This document shows positions 35,306 to 43,949 of a DNA stretch of 64,000 nucleotides, one piece after another. A program made the position numbers and the translations under genes. The notes beneath the pieces were generated by a model that was not told where the DNA came from, searched no databases, and saw only the letters and a program-made list of their open reading frames with translations. Source of the stretch: Gemmatimonadaceae bacterium (GTDB taxonomy: Bacteria > Gemmatimonadota > Gemmatimonadetes > Gemmatimonadales > Gemmatimonadaceae). The stretch spans positions 1-64,000 of the forward strand of contig WYBP01000020.1 of NCBI GenBank assembly GCA_011525845.1, in the 5' to 3' direction. Each line of letters starts with the position of its first letter. The first letter of the stretch is position 1.

Positions 35306-36100
35306 TCACGCGCCGGTCCGGGCACGGAGCAGGCGCGCGAACTCCCCGGGGGACAGCGTCTCCGGCCGCGCCTCTCCCTCGAGCCCGGCACGCGCGAGCA
35401 CCGCGTCGGCCTCCTCCGCGCCCAGCGACCAGAGCGTGCGGATGACCCGGCGCAGCTGCTTCCGGCGCAACCCGAACGCCCCCTGCACCAGCGTGCGGTA
35501 CGGGTCCTCCTCCTCGGGCGCGACCACCGGATCCGCGCGCGGCGTGATGCGGATGACCGCCGAGTCCACCTTCGGCGGTGGCGTGAAGGCGCGCGCGGCG
35601 ACGCCGAACAGCAGCTCGGCCCGCGCGACCGCCTGCACGTTCACCGAGAGCGCGCCGTACGCCTCGCCGCCGGCCGGCGCCGCGATCCGCTCGGCCACCT
35701 CGCGCTGCACGAGGTACACCGCGCGCAGCGGCCGCGGGCGGCGCAGCGCGTGGAAGATGATCGGCGTGGTGATGTTGTACGGAACGTTCCCCGCCAGGAG
35801 ATAGGGGCCGCCGGCGAGCGCGGCGAGGTCCTGCTCGAGCACGTCCCCCTCCACGACCTGGAGGCGCGGTTCATCCGCCCAGCGCTCGCGCAGGAGTGGC
35901 GCCAGCTCCCGGTCGAGCTCGATCGCGATCACGCGCCCGGCGCGTGCGAGCAGCGGCGCGGTGAGGGCCCCGCGCCCCGGACCGATCTCGATCACCGTGT
36001 CGTCGCGCGTGGCACCGACCGCGTCGGCGATGCGCGCGAGCAACCGGGGGTCGGTGAGGAAGTGCTGGCCGAGCCGTTTCTTGGCCCGCGGGAGGCTCAC
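35306..36100 (-). CDS. rsmA: 16S rRNA dimethyladenosine transferase
   Basis: 264 residues from GTG 36100 (GTGA overlap with the phosphatase gene). The start PRAKKRLGQHFLTDPRL is diagnostic; the SAM motif is IEIGPGRGALTAPLL and the catalytic motif GNVPYNITTPIIF. It dimethylates two adjacent adenines near the 3' end of 16S rRNA (also called KsgA). It closes the long minus-strand run that starts at rpsU. Confidence 0.96.
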   Translation of the reverse strand: MSLPRAKKRLGQHFLTDPRLLARIADAVGATRDDTVIEIGPGRGALTAPLLARAGRVIAIELDRELAPLLRERWADEPRLQVVEGDVLEQDLAALAGGPYLLAGNVPYNITTPIIFHALRRPRPLRAVYLVQREVAERIAAPAGGEAYGALSVNVQAVARAELLFGVAARAFTPPPKVDSAVIRITPRADPVVAPEEEDPYRTLVQGAFGLRRKQLRRVIRTLWSLGAEEADAVLARAGLEGEARPETLSPGEFARLLRARTGA

Positions 36101-37710
36101 GAGCTGCGAAGGACGACGACGGCCTGGTCGTCGTGCGGCCGGTTGCGCCCCATGTGCCCCTCGACGAGCGCGAACACCCCGTCCACGATGCGCGAGGGCA
36201 GCTCGCGCCGCCGCGCGGTGAGCACGTCGAGCACGCGCTTCTCGCCGAGCGCCTTCCCTCGCGCGTCGCGGGCATCGCTGACGCCGTCGGTGAAGATCAC
36301 GAGCAGGTCGTCCGCCTTCCACGGCCGCGCGGCCGCGTGCAGGGCGTCCGGGCCGAGCCCGAGGGGCGGGTCCGTCGCCTCGAGGCGCGTGACCGTCCCG
36401 TCGGCGCCGATCACGAACGCGTGCGGATGCCCGGAGTTCGTCCACCGCAGCGTCCCCGCGTCGCGGTCGATCACGGCGTAGCAGAGCGAAAGGAACATCT
36501 CCGTCTCGTGCAGCTCCTCCTCGAGCGTGGCGAGCAGCGCCTGCACCGTCTCCGCGGGGTCCGCGGTGGTCTGGGCGTGGATGGCCGAGGCGCTCATCAC
36601 GAGGGCCATGATCAACGCGGCACGGTACCCGTGGCTCGACACGTCGCCGACGAGGACGCCGGTGCGTCCTCCCCCGAGCCGGAAGAGGTTGTAGAAGTCG
36701 CCCCCGACGCCGTCGGCGGCCTCGACGCGCGCGGCGCACATCGCGTCCGGCGCGACCGCGGCGCCCGAGGGGAGGAGGCGCATCTGCAGGTCGTGCGCGA
36801 GGCGCATCTCGGAGGCCAGCCGCTCCTGGTCGATCGAGGCGCGCACGAGGCGCGCGTTCTGGATCGCCGTGCCGATCTGCGAGCCCACCGCGGCGACGAG
36901 CTTCTCGTCCCCGGCGGTGAACCCGAACCCGCCCCGGCGTCCCGAGAGGCTCACCACGCCGAGCGGGATGCCGCCGTCCGGGGTGGTCCAGACGATCGGC
37001 ACGCTCAGCATCGCGCCCTCGCGGAACGACGCCTCGTACTCGCTCTCGAGCACCCCCGCGTTCACGAGGAGGGCGCGCCGCGTGCGGAAGACGCGAGCCG
37101 TCACGCTCACCGCCTCGTCGATCGGGATCGGGATGGCCGTCGCTGCGCCGGCCACGCGCAGCGCCGTCACCGGGCGGAGGAGGCCTGAGACGGCATCGTG
37201 CACCAGCAGCGCCCCGTACTCGGCGCCCACCGTCTCGGCGACCTCCATGAGGATCGTGCGCGCCGCCTCCTCGAGCGTGACGGTGCGGCCGAGGATCTCG
37301 CTGATGGAGTACAGGAGGTTGATCTCCTCGTACCGCTCGGCGAGTTCGTCGGTCGCGCGGCGCGCCTCCCACTGGCTCTGCAGCATCTGCGCGAGCACCG
37401 GGACGAGCACGCGCATCCAGCGCATGGCGTCGCCATCGTCGTCCGCCACGGGGCCCACGCCGAGCCAGGCCCGGGTGCGGCCGGGGATGCGCGCGACGAG
37501 CTGCCGGCCGAGGGCCGTGGCGCGTTCGCGGACCTGATCCTCGGGCGCGCCGTCGGTTGCGCCGAGCTCCGCGCGCGCGGGGGGCGTCACGTCCCCGCCC
37601 GAGGTCGCGGCGACCTCGAGCGGCGCGTCGGCCCCGGCCTGCGTCCAGAGCACGGCGCCGCACCCATAGGCCTCGCTGAAGGCATCGAGGACGCGCGCGA
37701 GCTCGCTCAC
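36097..37710 (-). CDS. PP2C-type (SpoIIE/RsbU) serine phosphatase with GAF-like sensor
   Basis: 537 residues from GTG 37710 (GTGA overlap with the anti-sigma gene). About 1-150 is a divergent N-terminal region, then a linker helix (DELAERYEEINLLYSISEIL), a GAF domain at about 170-310, and a PP2C domain from about 330. Metal-binding motifs are ADGVGGDFYNLF, VLVGDVSSHGYRAALIM, LVIFTDGVSDARD and HDDQAVVVL. It probably removes phosphate from the STAS protein two genes upstream when the GAF domain senses a signal. The ligand is unknown. Confidence 0.9.
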   Translation of the reverse strand: MSELARVLDAFSEAYGCGAVLWTQAGADAPLEVAATSGGDVTPPARAELGATDGAPEDQVRERATALGRQLVARIPGRTRAWLGVGPVADDDGDAMRWMRVLVPVLAQMLQSQWEARRATDELAERYEEINLLYSISEILGRTVTLEEAARTILMEVAETVGAEYGALLVHDAVSGLLRPVTALRVAGAATAIPIPIDEAVSVTARVFRTRRALLVNAGVLESEYEASFREGAMLSVPIVWTTPDGGIPLGVVSLSGRRGGFGFTAGDEKLVAAVGSQIGTAIQNARLVRASIDQERLASEMRLAHDLQMRLLPSGAAVAPDAMCAARVEAADGVGGDFYNLFRLGGGRTGVLVGDVSSHGYRAALIMALVMSASAIHAQTTADPAETVQALLATLEEELHETEMFLSLCYAVIDRDAGTLRWTNSGHPHAFVIGADGTVTRLEATDPPLGLGPDALHAAARPWKADDLLVIFTDGVSDARDARGKALGEKRVLDVLTARRRELPSRIVDGVFALVEGHMGRNRPHDDQAVVVLRSS

Positions 37711-38126
37711 CGGCGGTTCAACGTCAGCCGCACGACGTTCCCGTCGCCGCGGAAGCGCTCCACGCGGTCCATCAGCGAGCGCATGAGGAAGAGCCCGCGC
37801 CCGTCCTCGCGCTCGAGGTTCTCGGGCGTCGTCGGGTCCTCGGTGCACGCCTCGAGGTCGAACCCCGCCCCCTCGTCCTCCACCTCGAGCACCAGGCGCA
37901 TCTCGGTCACCTCCGCGCGCACGCGCACGCACTTCCCCGCCGCGTCGCCGTTGCCGCGCAGGATCGCGTTGGAGAGCGCCTCGGTGAGCGCCACGGGGAC
38001 GTTGAGCGAGAGTTGCCGGCCGTCGAACCGGTGCTCGCGGCAGCGCCGCACCACCTGCGCGACGATGGCCTCGATCTGTTGGACGTCGCTGGGGACCCGG
38101 ATGTCCAGCGCCGCGTGCATCCCCAC
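37707..38126 (-). CDS. Anti-sigma factor/serine kinase, RsbW-SpoIIAB type
   Basis: 139 residues from GTG 38126, immediately after the STAS stop; ATG 38120 is an equally possible start. The GHKL ATPase boxes are present: N box LTEALSNAILRGNG (with the Glu and Asn), G1 VEDEGAGFDLEA and G2 GRGLFLMRSLMDRV. In known systems such proteins phosphorylate a STAS antagonist and sequester a sigma factor. No sigma gene is adjacent here. Confidence 0.9.
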   Translation of the reverse strand: MGMHAALDIRVPSDVQQIEAIVAQVVRRCREHRFDGRQLSLNVPVALTEALSNAILRGNGDAAGKCVRVRAEVTEMRLVLEVEDEGAGFDLEACTEDPTTPENLEREDGRGLFLMRSLMDRVERFRGDGNVVRLTLNRR

Positions 38127-38459
38127 CTAGAAGCTCTCGAGGGCGCGTTCGCGGGTGTCGGCGATCTGGAAGAGCGAGTCGAGCTTGGTGAGCTCGAAGA
38201 GCGTCTGCAGGTCGTCGTTCAGGTTGGCGAGCCGGAGGTCGCCGCCGAGCTCGCGCATCCGCTTGGCGAGCGAGACGAGCACGCCGAGGCCGGAGCTGTC
38301 GATGTAGCCCGCGCGCGCGAAGTCGATCAGGATCTTCCGCGCGCCGCCCTCCGCCTCGTCGAGCACGCGCTGCTTCAGCTCCTGGCGGTTGCCGACGATC
38401 AGTTGTCCGTCCACTTCGATGACGACGACGTCGCCGTTCTTGGAGACCTGCAGGCTCAT
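38127..38459 (-). CDS. STAS-domain anti-sigma factor antagonist, RsbV-SpoIIAA type
   Basis: 110 residues from ATG 38459. The phosphorylatable serine lies in AGYIDSSGLGVLVSLAKRM near residue 57. The surrounding fold (VVVIEVDGQLIVGNRQEL, LRLANLNDDLQTLFELT) is standard. Unphosphorylated, it would bind the kinase downstream and free its partner. The three genes RsbV-RsbW-RsbU stand in operon order. Confidence 0.92.
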   Translation of the reverse strand: MSLQVSKNGDVVVIEVDGQLIVGNRQELKQRVLDEAEGGARKILIDFARAGYIDSSGLGVLVSLAKRMRELGGDLRLANLNDDLQTLFELTKLDSLFQIADTRERALESF

Positions 38460-38493
38460 GGCGTACTCGGGCCGGGGTTCACCTGAAAGATGG

Positions 38494-38973
38494 CTACTGG
38501 TACTTCTGGCGCAACGCCGCCGCGACGGCCGGGTGCACCAGCGCGTCGATCTCCCCGCCGAACCGCGCCACCTCGCGCACGAGGGACGAACTCACGTAGC
38601 TCACGTCGAGCGAGGGGACCATGAACATCGTCTCGAGCTGCGGCGCGAGGTGGCGGTTCATCAGGGCCATCTGGTACTCGTACTCGAAGTCCGAGACCGC
38701 GCGGAGGCCGCGCAGCACCACGCTCACGCCCGCCTCCTTCGCGAAGCGGACCATCAGCCCCTTGAAGGAGCGGACCTCCACGCGCGGATCGTCGTCGAGC
38801 GCGGCCCGGATGAGCGCGACGCGCTCCTCCACGCTGAAGAGCGGCTCCTTCGAGACGTTGATCGCCACCGCGACCACGAGCCGGTCCACGAACTGCAGCG
38901 ACCGCTTGATGAGGTCGGTGTGGCCGTTGGTGATGGGGTCGAAGCTGCCGGCGTAGAGCGCGGCTTTCGGCAT
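38494..38973 (-). CDS. coaD: Phosphopantetheine adenylyltransferase
   Basis: 159 residues from ATG 38973, which directly follows the rsmD stop codon. ALYAGSFDPITNGHTDLI holds the TxGH nucleotide motif, then VVLRGLRAVSDFEYEYQMA and VSYVSSSLVREVARFGG. It adenylylates 4'-phosphopantetheine in coenzyme A synthesis. rsmD-coaD is a conserved pair. Normal length. Confidence 0.97.
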   Translation of the reverse strand: MPKAALYAGSFDPITNGHTDLIKRSLQFVDRLVVAVAINVSKEPLFSVEERVALIRAALDDDPRVEVRSFKGLMVRFAKEAGVSVVLRGLRAVSDFEYEYQMALMNRHLAPQLETMFMVPSLDVSYVSSSLVREVARFGGEIDALVHPAVAAALRQKYQ

Positions 38974-39519
38974 TCAGCGGTCCGTGCGGAAGAGGGTGAT
39001 CGCCGTGCCACCGTACACGCGGCGGTCGGCGGCGCGGGCGTCGTCGTCGGGTAGCACGAGTTCGGCCTCGTGCTCCACGCCAAAGATCGTCGCGAACGGG
39101 GCCGCGAGCCAGCGCTGGACGAGCGCCCCGGCGACCTCCTGCTTGTAGGGCGGGTCCGAGAACGCCACGTCCCAGGGTCCCCCCGCGCCCTCGACATCCT
39201 CGAGGAACTCCACGACGTCCGCGCGGTGGATCGTGGCGCGCTCCTCGGCGCCGAGCGTCGCGATGTTCTTGCGGAGGGTCTTCAGCACTGCCGGATCACG
39301 GTCGACGAAGTCGCAGTGTGCGGCGCCGCGCGAGAGGGCTTCCAGGCCGAGTGCGCCGGACCCGGCGCAGAGGTCGATCACCCGCGCGCCATCGATCGAC
39401 GGGCCCACGATGCTCATCCAGGCCTCGCGGACGCGATCGGAGGTCGGCCGAACCTGCTCCTCGGGCACGACGATGCGGCGCCCGCGCCACTCTCCCGCCA
39501 CGATCCGGAGGTCAGACAT
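38974..39519 (-). CDS. rsmD: 16S rRNA (guanine-966 N2) methyltransferase
   Basis: 181 residues from ATG 39519, overlapping the recJ end by 8 bases. LRIVAGEWRGRRIVVPE and VRPTSDRVREAWMSI are the family start; VIDLCAGSGALGLEALSRGA binds SAM and AFSDPPYKQEV is the catalytic DPPY motif. It methylates 16S rRNA in the assembled 30S subunit. Confidence 0.95.
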   Translation of the reverse strand: MSDLRIVAGEWRGRRIVVPEEQVRPTSDRVREAWMSIVGPSIDGARVIDLCAGSGALGLEALSRGAAHCDFVDRDPAVLKTLRKNIATLGAEERATIHRADVVEFLEDVEGAGGPWDVAFSDPPYKQEVAGALVQRWLAAPFATIFGVEHEAELVLPDDDARAADRRVYGGTAITLFRTDR

Positions 39520-41263
39520 CGGCGGGCACCCGGAAGTCCTGCACCACCGCCTGCAGGGTGCGGGTACCGCGATACTCGTTCACGTCGAGGCGGTACGCGA
39601 TGTCGACGCTCGCCCCCGCCCGGAGCTCGGCCGCCCGCGAGGCGAGTCCCCACCCCACGCCGTCCATCGCGCCGCGCCCCGTCTCGAGCGAGAGCTTGAG
39701 GCCATCCGTCCCGATCCGCCGGGGGGGCGCGCCCACCCGCACGCCGCGCGCGACGAGCACGGGCCCCGGGTTCCCCACGCCGAACGGCTCCAGGTGCCGG
39801 AGCGCGCGCTCGAACGCCTCGTCCGCCTCCTCCAGCGGGAGGTCGAGGTCCGTGCGCAGCCGAGGCACGAGGTCATCGACCGTCAAGCGCTCACGGGCGA
39901 CCGCGTTGAAGCGCTCGGCGAACTCGGGGATGCGCGCGGCGTCGATCGTCAGCCCGGCCGCGGCCTTGTGCCCACCGTACTTCACCAGGAGGTCGCCGCA
40001 GGAGAGGAGCGCGGCGTGGAGGTCGAATGCGGCGATCGAGCGGCCGCTCCCTTTGCCGAGGCCGTCCTGCACCGCGATCATCATCGTCGGCCGGTGCGTG
40101 CGCTCGACCACGCGCGAGGCGACGATGCCGATCACGCCCGGATGCCAGTCCGCGGAATCGAGGACGATCCCCCAGGTCGCGTCGAGGTCCATCGCGTCGA
40201 TGCGCGCCCCGGCCTCGTCGAGGATCCGCCGGTCCATCGCCTGCCGCTCCTCGTTCAGCTCCTCGCACTCCCGCGCGATGCCGTTGGCCACGGCCTCGCT
40301 CTCGGCCAGCAGGAGCGCCACGCCGCGCAGCGCGTGGCGGAGCCGGCCGAGGGCGTTGAGCCGCGGCGCGAGCGTATAGCCCACGCGGCCGGCGGTGAGC
40401 GGCTTCCCGTCGAGGCGCGCCGCGCGGATCAGGGCGCGGAGGCCGAGGTTCGTCGTCTGCTGCAGCTGCCGCAGGCCGAGCCGCGCGAAGACGCGGTTCT
40501 CGCCGCGGAGCGGTGCGACGTCGGCGATGGTGGCGAGCGCGACGAGGTCGAGCATCCCGTGCACCGCCTCCTCGTCCCCACCGAGCCGCCGGGTGACCGC
40601 GAGGGCGAGCTTGTACGCGACGCCGACCGCCGCGAGGTCCTTGTCGGCCGAGGCGCAGTCCGGCCGTCTCGGGTTGACCACCGCGAAGGCCTGCGGGAGC
40701 GGGCCGCCCGGAAGGTGATGGTCGCTGATGATCAGGTCCACGCCCATCGCGCGCAGCGCATCCGCCGCCGGGTGGGCCGTCGTCCCGCAGTCGCAGGTGA
40801 GCACCACGCGCGCGCCGAACCGCTCCGCCGCCGCCACGCCCGCGGGCCCGAGGTCGTAGCCGTCGCGCATCCGGTCGGGGATGAAGGGCTCCACCACGCC
40901 GCCGAGGCGCCGGAGCGCGGCCGTCATCAGGGCCGTCGAGCAGATGCCGTCCACGTCGTAGTCGCCATGGACCATCACCGTCTCACCGCGGCGCACCGCG
41001 TCGGCGAGCCGGTCCGCCGCGCGCGGCAGGTCGGCCATCGCCTCGGGCGACTCGACCTGCTCGAGTGCGGGGCGCAGGAAGCGCTTCGCCTCCTCCACGG
41101 AGACGATCCCGCGCGCGGCGAGGAGCTGGCAGACCGCCAGGGGCACCGCCGCCTGCCCCGTGCGCTCCCCGTTCGGGCGCAGCGCGGCAGCCAGCGTCTC
41201 GGCGACCCCGGCCGGAGCCGGCGCCGGAGGGAGCCAGCGCGCCGCCGGGCGGGAACGACTCAC
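39512..41263 (-). CDS. recJ: Single-stranded-DNA-specific exonuclease RecJ
   Basis: 583 residues from GTG 41263 (GTGA overlap with the zinc-ribbon gene). The DHH domain has MVHGDYDVDGICSTALMTA, LTCDCGTT and IISDHHLPGG. The DHHA1 part has SADWHPGVIGIVASRVVE and LVKYGGHKAAAGLTI. The C-terminal OB-like domain ends LQAVVQDFRVP. It degrades single-stranded DNA 5' to 3' in recombination and mismatch repair. Confidence 0.96.
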   Translation of the reverse strand: MSRSRPAARWLPPAPAPAGVAETLAAALRPNGERTGQAAVPLAVCQLLAARGIVSVEEAKRFLRPALEQVESPEAMADLPRAADRLADAVRRGETVMVHGDYDVDGICSTALMTAALRRLGGVVEPFIPDRMRDGYDLGPAGVAAAERFGARVVLTCDCGTTAHPAADALRAMGVDLIISDHHLPGGPLPQAFAVVNPRRPDCASADKDLAAVGVAYKLALAVTRRLGGDEEAVHGMLDLVALATIADVAPLRGENRVFARLGLRQLQQTTNLGLRALIRAARLDGKPLTAGRVGYTLAPRLNALGRLRHALRGVALLLAESEAVANGIARECEELNEERQAMDRRILDEAGARIDAMDLDATWGIVLDSADWHPGVIGIVASRVVERTHRPTMMIAVQDGLGKGSGRSIAAFDLHAALLSCGDLLVKYGGHKAAAGLTIDAARIPEFAERFNAVARERLTVDDLVPRLRTDLDLPLEEADEAFERALRHLEPFGVGNPGPVLVARGVRVGAPPRRIGTDGLKLSLETGRGAMDGVGWGLASRAAELRAGASVDIAYRLDVNEYRGTRTLQAVVQDFRVPADV

Positions 41264-41961
41264 ACCGCGTGGTACATCAGGACGCCGCAGACTTCGCAGA
41301 GCTCGATCGCCGTGCCCGACATCATCTCGTGGCGCCGCTGCATGGGGATCGCCGTGTCGCAGGCGCCGCAGGAGAGGGAGTTGAGCGCGACGACCACGTG
41401 GACGCGCTTCTTGTTGCGGATGCGGTCGTAGCGGTTGAGGAGCGCCGAGGGCACCTCCTTGGCGGCGACGGCGCGCTTGGCGACCGCGGCCTTGAGCTCC
41501 CCCTCGTACGTCGCGCGCTCGGCGGCGACCTCCGACCGGGCGGTGGCCTGCTCCTCCTCGCATGCCGCGAGGTCCGCCTTGGCGCCGTTCAGCGCGCCAC
41601 GCATCTCCTCGAGCTTCCGGTTGAGCGAGAGCAGGTCGCTCTCCTCGCCCGCGACGATCTTCTTCGCCTGCTCCATCTGCGCGGCCGCGGCGGTGGCCTG
41701 CCGCATGGTCTTCACCGCGTCGAGCTGCGCCTGGTTGCGCTCGATGAGCTGCCGGTGCTCCTGGATCTTGTCGCGGAGGAAGGCCTGCTTCTTCTCCTCC
41801 GCCGCCACGAGCGCGGACTGTCGCTCGATCGTGTCGAGGATCCGCTGCTTGCGCGCGTCGAGCTCGCGGATGCGCGGCTCGAGGGCCGCGAGTTTCGTCT
41901 CGAGTTCGTGGATCGCGAGATCGTCGGACTGCAGGGCGAGCAGGGACTGGATATCGGACAT
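41260..41961 (-). CDS. Coiled-coil protein with C-terminal C4 zinc ribbon
   Basis: 233 residues from ATG 41961. Residues 1-170 form a long charged coiled coil starting MSDIQSLLALQSDDLAIHEL. The end carries two Cys pairs, LSCGACDTAIPMQ and ELCEVCGVLMY, which form a zinc ribbon. This architecture is a widespread bacterial family often annotated as a C4-type zinc ribbon or nucleic-acid-binding protein. Its placement between dnaG and recJ suggests a link to DNA or RNA metabolism, without proof. Upstream frame residues (from 42048) overlap the dnaG end and are not counted. Confidence 0.85.
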   Translation of the reverse strand: MSDIQSLLALQSDDLAIHELETKLAALEPRIRELDARKQRILDTIERQSALVAAEEKKQAFLRDKIQEHRQLIERNQAQLDAVKTMRQATAAAAQMEQAKKIVAGEESDLLSLNRKLEEMRGALNGAKADLAACEEEQATARSEVAAERATYEGELKAAVAKRAVAAKEVPSALLNRYDRIRNKKRVHVVVALNSLSCGACDTAIPMQRRHEMMSGTAIELCEVCGVLMYHAV

Positions 41962-42020
41962 TCGATGTAAGGTGTGGTGGGTGAACGGATCGCGCGAGGG
42001 GGTGGAGCGGTCGGATCGTG

Positions 42021-43949
42021 TCAACGTCGCCGGCGGACGCTCCCCCAATGCTGTACGCCGAGGGAGCGCTTTTCGTCGCTGAGCCGCTTGATCGCGAGGT
42101 TGAGCGCATCCTTCTCGCCGGGCGCAGCGAGGGGGAGCAATGATTCGAGCGCGCGCAGGCGCGAGTCCACGCCACGCGCGCGCAACTGGCGGACGGCGTC
42201 CGTCATGGAGGCCGACGCATCGACCACGGCATCCTTCTCGCCGCGCAGGTCCTCATACACGCGCACGGCGAGAGGGTCCAGCCGCTCGGCCAACGCCTCC
42301 GGCGCCGCGTCGGCACCGAGGTCGACCACCGCGTCGTAGATCTCCCGGTAGACGGGGTCGCGCCAGGCGCCGGAGTGCTCGTCCACGAGCGCGTCCGCCG
42401 CGTCCGAACCGCTCGGGAGGTCCTCGTCCTCCAGCTTCCCGACCTCCTCCACGATCTGGTCGAACCAGCGCGGGTGCGTGAGCAGCACACGCAGCAGCGT
42501 CTGCTCGGCACTCCCCTTCTCCACGGACGAGCGATAGGGGCCGAGCGGGAGCGCCGCCGACTCGCGGTGCGACGGATCGCCGGGGTCGCCCGGCCCACCT
42601 CCGCCAGGCCCGTGCCCGTGGGGCGCGCGGTCGGCCGTCGCCGCGGGGCCCGCGGTGCGCCGCGCCGCGCGACGCACGGCATGCAGCTCGCTCAGCAGCA
42701 CCTCGCGCGCGACGCCCGCGGCCTCGGCCGCCCGCGCCAGGTAGAGGTCCCGGGTCACCGGGTCGCTCGCCGCGCGGATCGTCGGGAGCAGGCGGTCGAG
42801 CGCCCGCCGCTTGTGCTGGAGGTCGGCGAACCACCCGGCGCGCTCCAGCAGCTGCACCTTGCGGTCGAAGACGTCGAGCGCCTCCTCCAGCAGCCGGTGC
42901 ACCGCATCGGCGCCCTTCGTGCGGGTGAAGGTGTCGGGGTCCTCTCCCTCCGGGAGCGTCACCACGCGCACCTCGAGCCCCTTGCTGAGCAGCACGTCGG
43001 CCGCGCGGAAGGTCGCCTTCTGCCCCGGCGCATCGGAGTCGTAGAGCACGAACACATGCCGCGTGTAGCGGCCGAGGAGCTCGGCCTGCTGGTCCGTGAG
43101 CGCGGTGCCCATCGGGGCGACCGCGCACTCGATCCCCGCCTGCACGAGCCGGAGCACGTCGAAGTACCCCTCGACGAGGATCACGCGGTCGTCGCGGCGG
43201 ATCGCATTGCGCGCGCCGCCGAGGTTGTAGAGGAGCCGTCCCTTGGAGAAGATCTCCGACTCGGCCGAGTTGAGGTACTTCGGCTCGCCCGGCCCCAGCA
43301 ACCGGCCGCCGAACCCCACCGTGTGCCCCGAGGCGTCGAGGATCGGGAAGATCAGCCGGTCGCGGAAGCGCGGGCGCAGCTCCTCCTGGTCCTCGCGCCG
43401 GGTGAGCAGTCCGGCGGCGTGGAGGCGGTCGTCGTCGTAGCCGAGGCCGTTGAGGTAGGTGCGCATGGTGCCGATCTCGCGCGGGGCGAAGCCGATCCCG
43501 AGGCGCTCGGCCAGCGGGCGCGGCACCTCGCGGCTGGCGAGGTAGTCGCGCGCGGCCGCGCCGGCGGCCGAGTCCCAGAGCGTGCGCTGGAAGAACTCCG
43601 AGACCGTGGCGTGCAGCTCCCACATCGGCTCGCGCGGGTCGGGGCCCTCGCGCTTCCGGTCGACCTCCTGCACGTCGATGCCCGCCTTGGCGCCCACGTG
43701 CTTCACCGCCTCCACGAAGCTCATCCCCAGCCGCTTCTGCACGAAGGTGAAGACGGACCCCTTCTCCCCGCACACGAAGCAGGTGTAGCCACCCCCGGGC
43801 ACCACGGAGAAGTTCGGCCCCGTGCCCTGGTGGAACGGGCAGGGCCCGCGGAAGACCGACCCCACCTTCTTCAGGCGCACATGCTCGCCGATCACCGCGA
43901 CGATGTCGGCCTGCTGCGAGACCTGCTCGACCACGTCGTCGGGGATCAT
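42021..43949 (-). CDS. dnaG: DNA primase
   Basis: 642 residues from ATG 43949 (ATGA overlap with mutS2). The CHC2 zinc finger is CPFHQGTGPNFSVVPGG, continuing TCFVCGEKG. The TOPRIM core has VILVEGYFDVLRLVQAG, and FVLYDSDAPGQKATFRA holds the acidic metal residues. The C-terminal 200 residues, after a Gly/Pro/His linker (HGHGPGGGGPGDPGDP), are the DnaB-interacting helical domain. It makes the RNA primers at the fork. The usual neighbour rpoD is absent. Confidence 0.96.
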   Translation of the reverse strand: MIPDDVVEQVSQQADIVAVIGEHVRLKKVGSVFRGPCPFHQGTGPNFSVVPGGGYTCFVCGEKGSVFTFVQKRLGMSFVEAVKHVGAKAGIDVQEVDRKREGPDPREPMWELHATVSEFFQRTLWDSAAGAAARDYLASREVPRPLAERLGIGFAPREIGTMRTYLNGLGYDDDRLHAAGLLTRREDQEELRPRFRDRLIFPILDASGHTVGFGGRLLGPGEPKYLNSAESEIFSKGRLLYNLGGARNAIRRDDRVILVEGYFDVLRLVQAGIECAVAPMGTALTDQQAELLGRYTRHVFVLYDSDAPGQKATFRAADVLLSKGLEVRVVTLPEGEDPDTFTRTKGADAVHRLLEEALDVFDRKVQLLERAGWFADLQHKRRALDRLLPTIRAASDPVTRDLYLARAAEAAGVAREVLLSELHAVRRAARRTAGPAATADRAPHGHGPGGGGPGDPGDPSHRESAALPLGPYRSSVEKGSAEQTLLRVLLTHPRWFDQIVEEVGKLEDEDLPSGSDAADALVDEHSGAWRDPVYREIYDAVVDLGADAAPEALAERLDPLAVRVYEDLRGEKDAVVDASASMTDAVRQLRARGVDSRLRALESLLPLAAPGEKDALNLAIKRLSDEKRSLGVQHWGSVRRRR

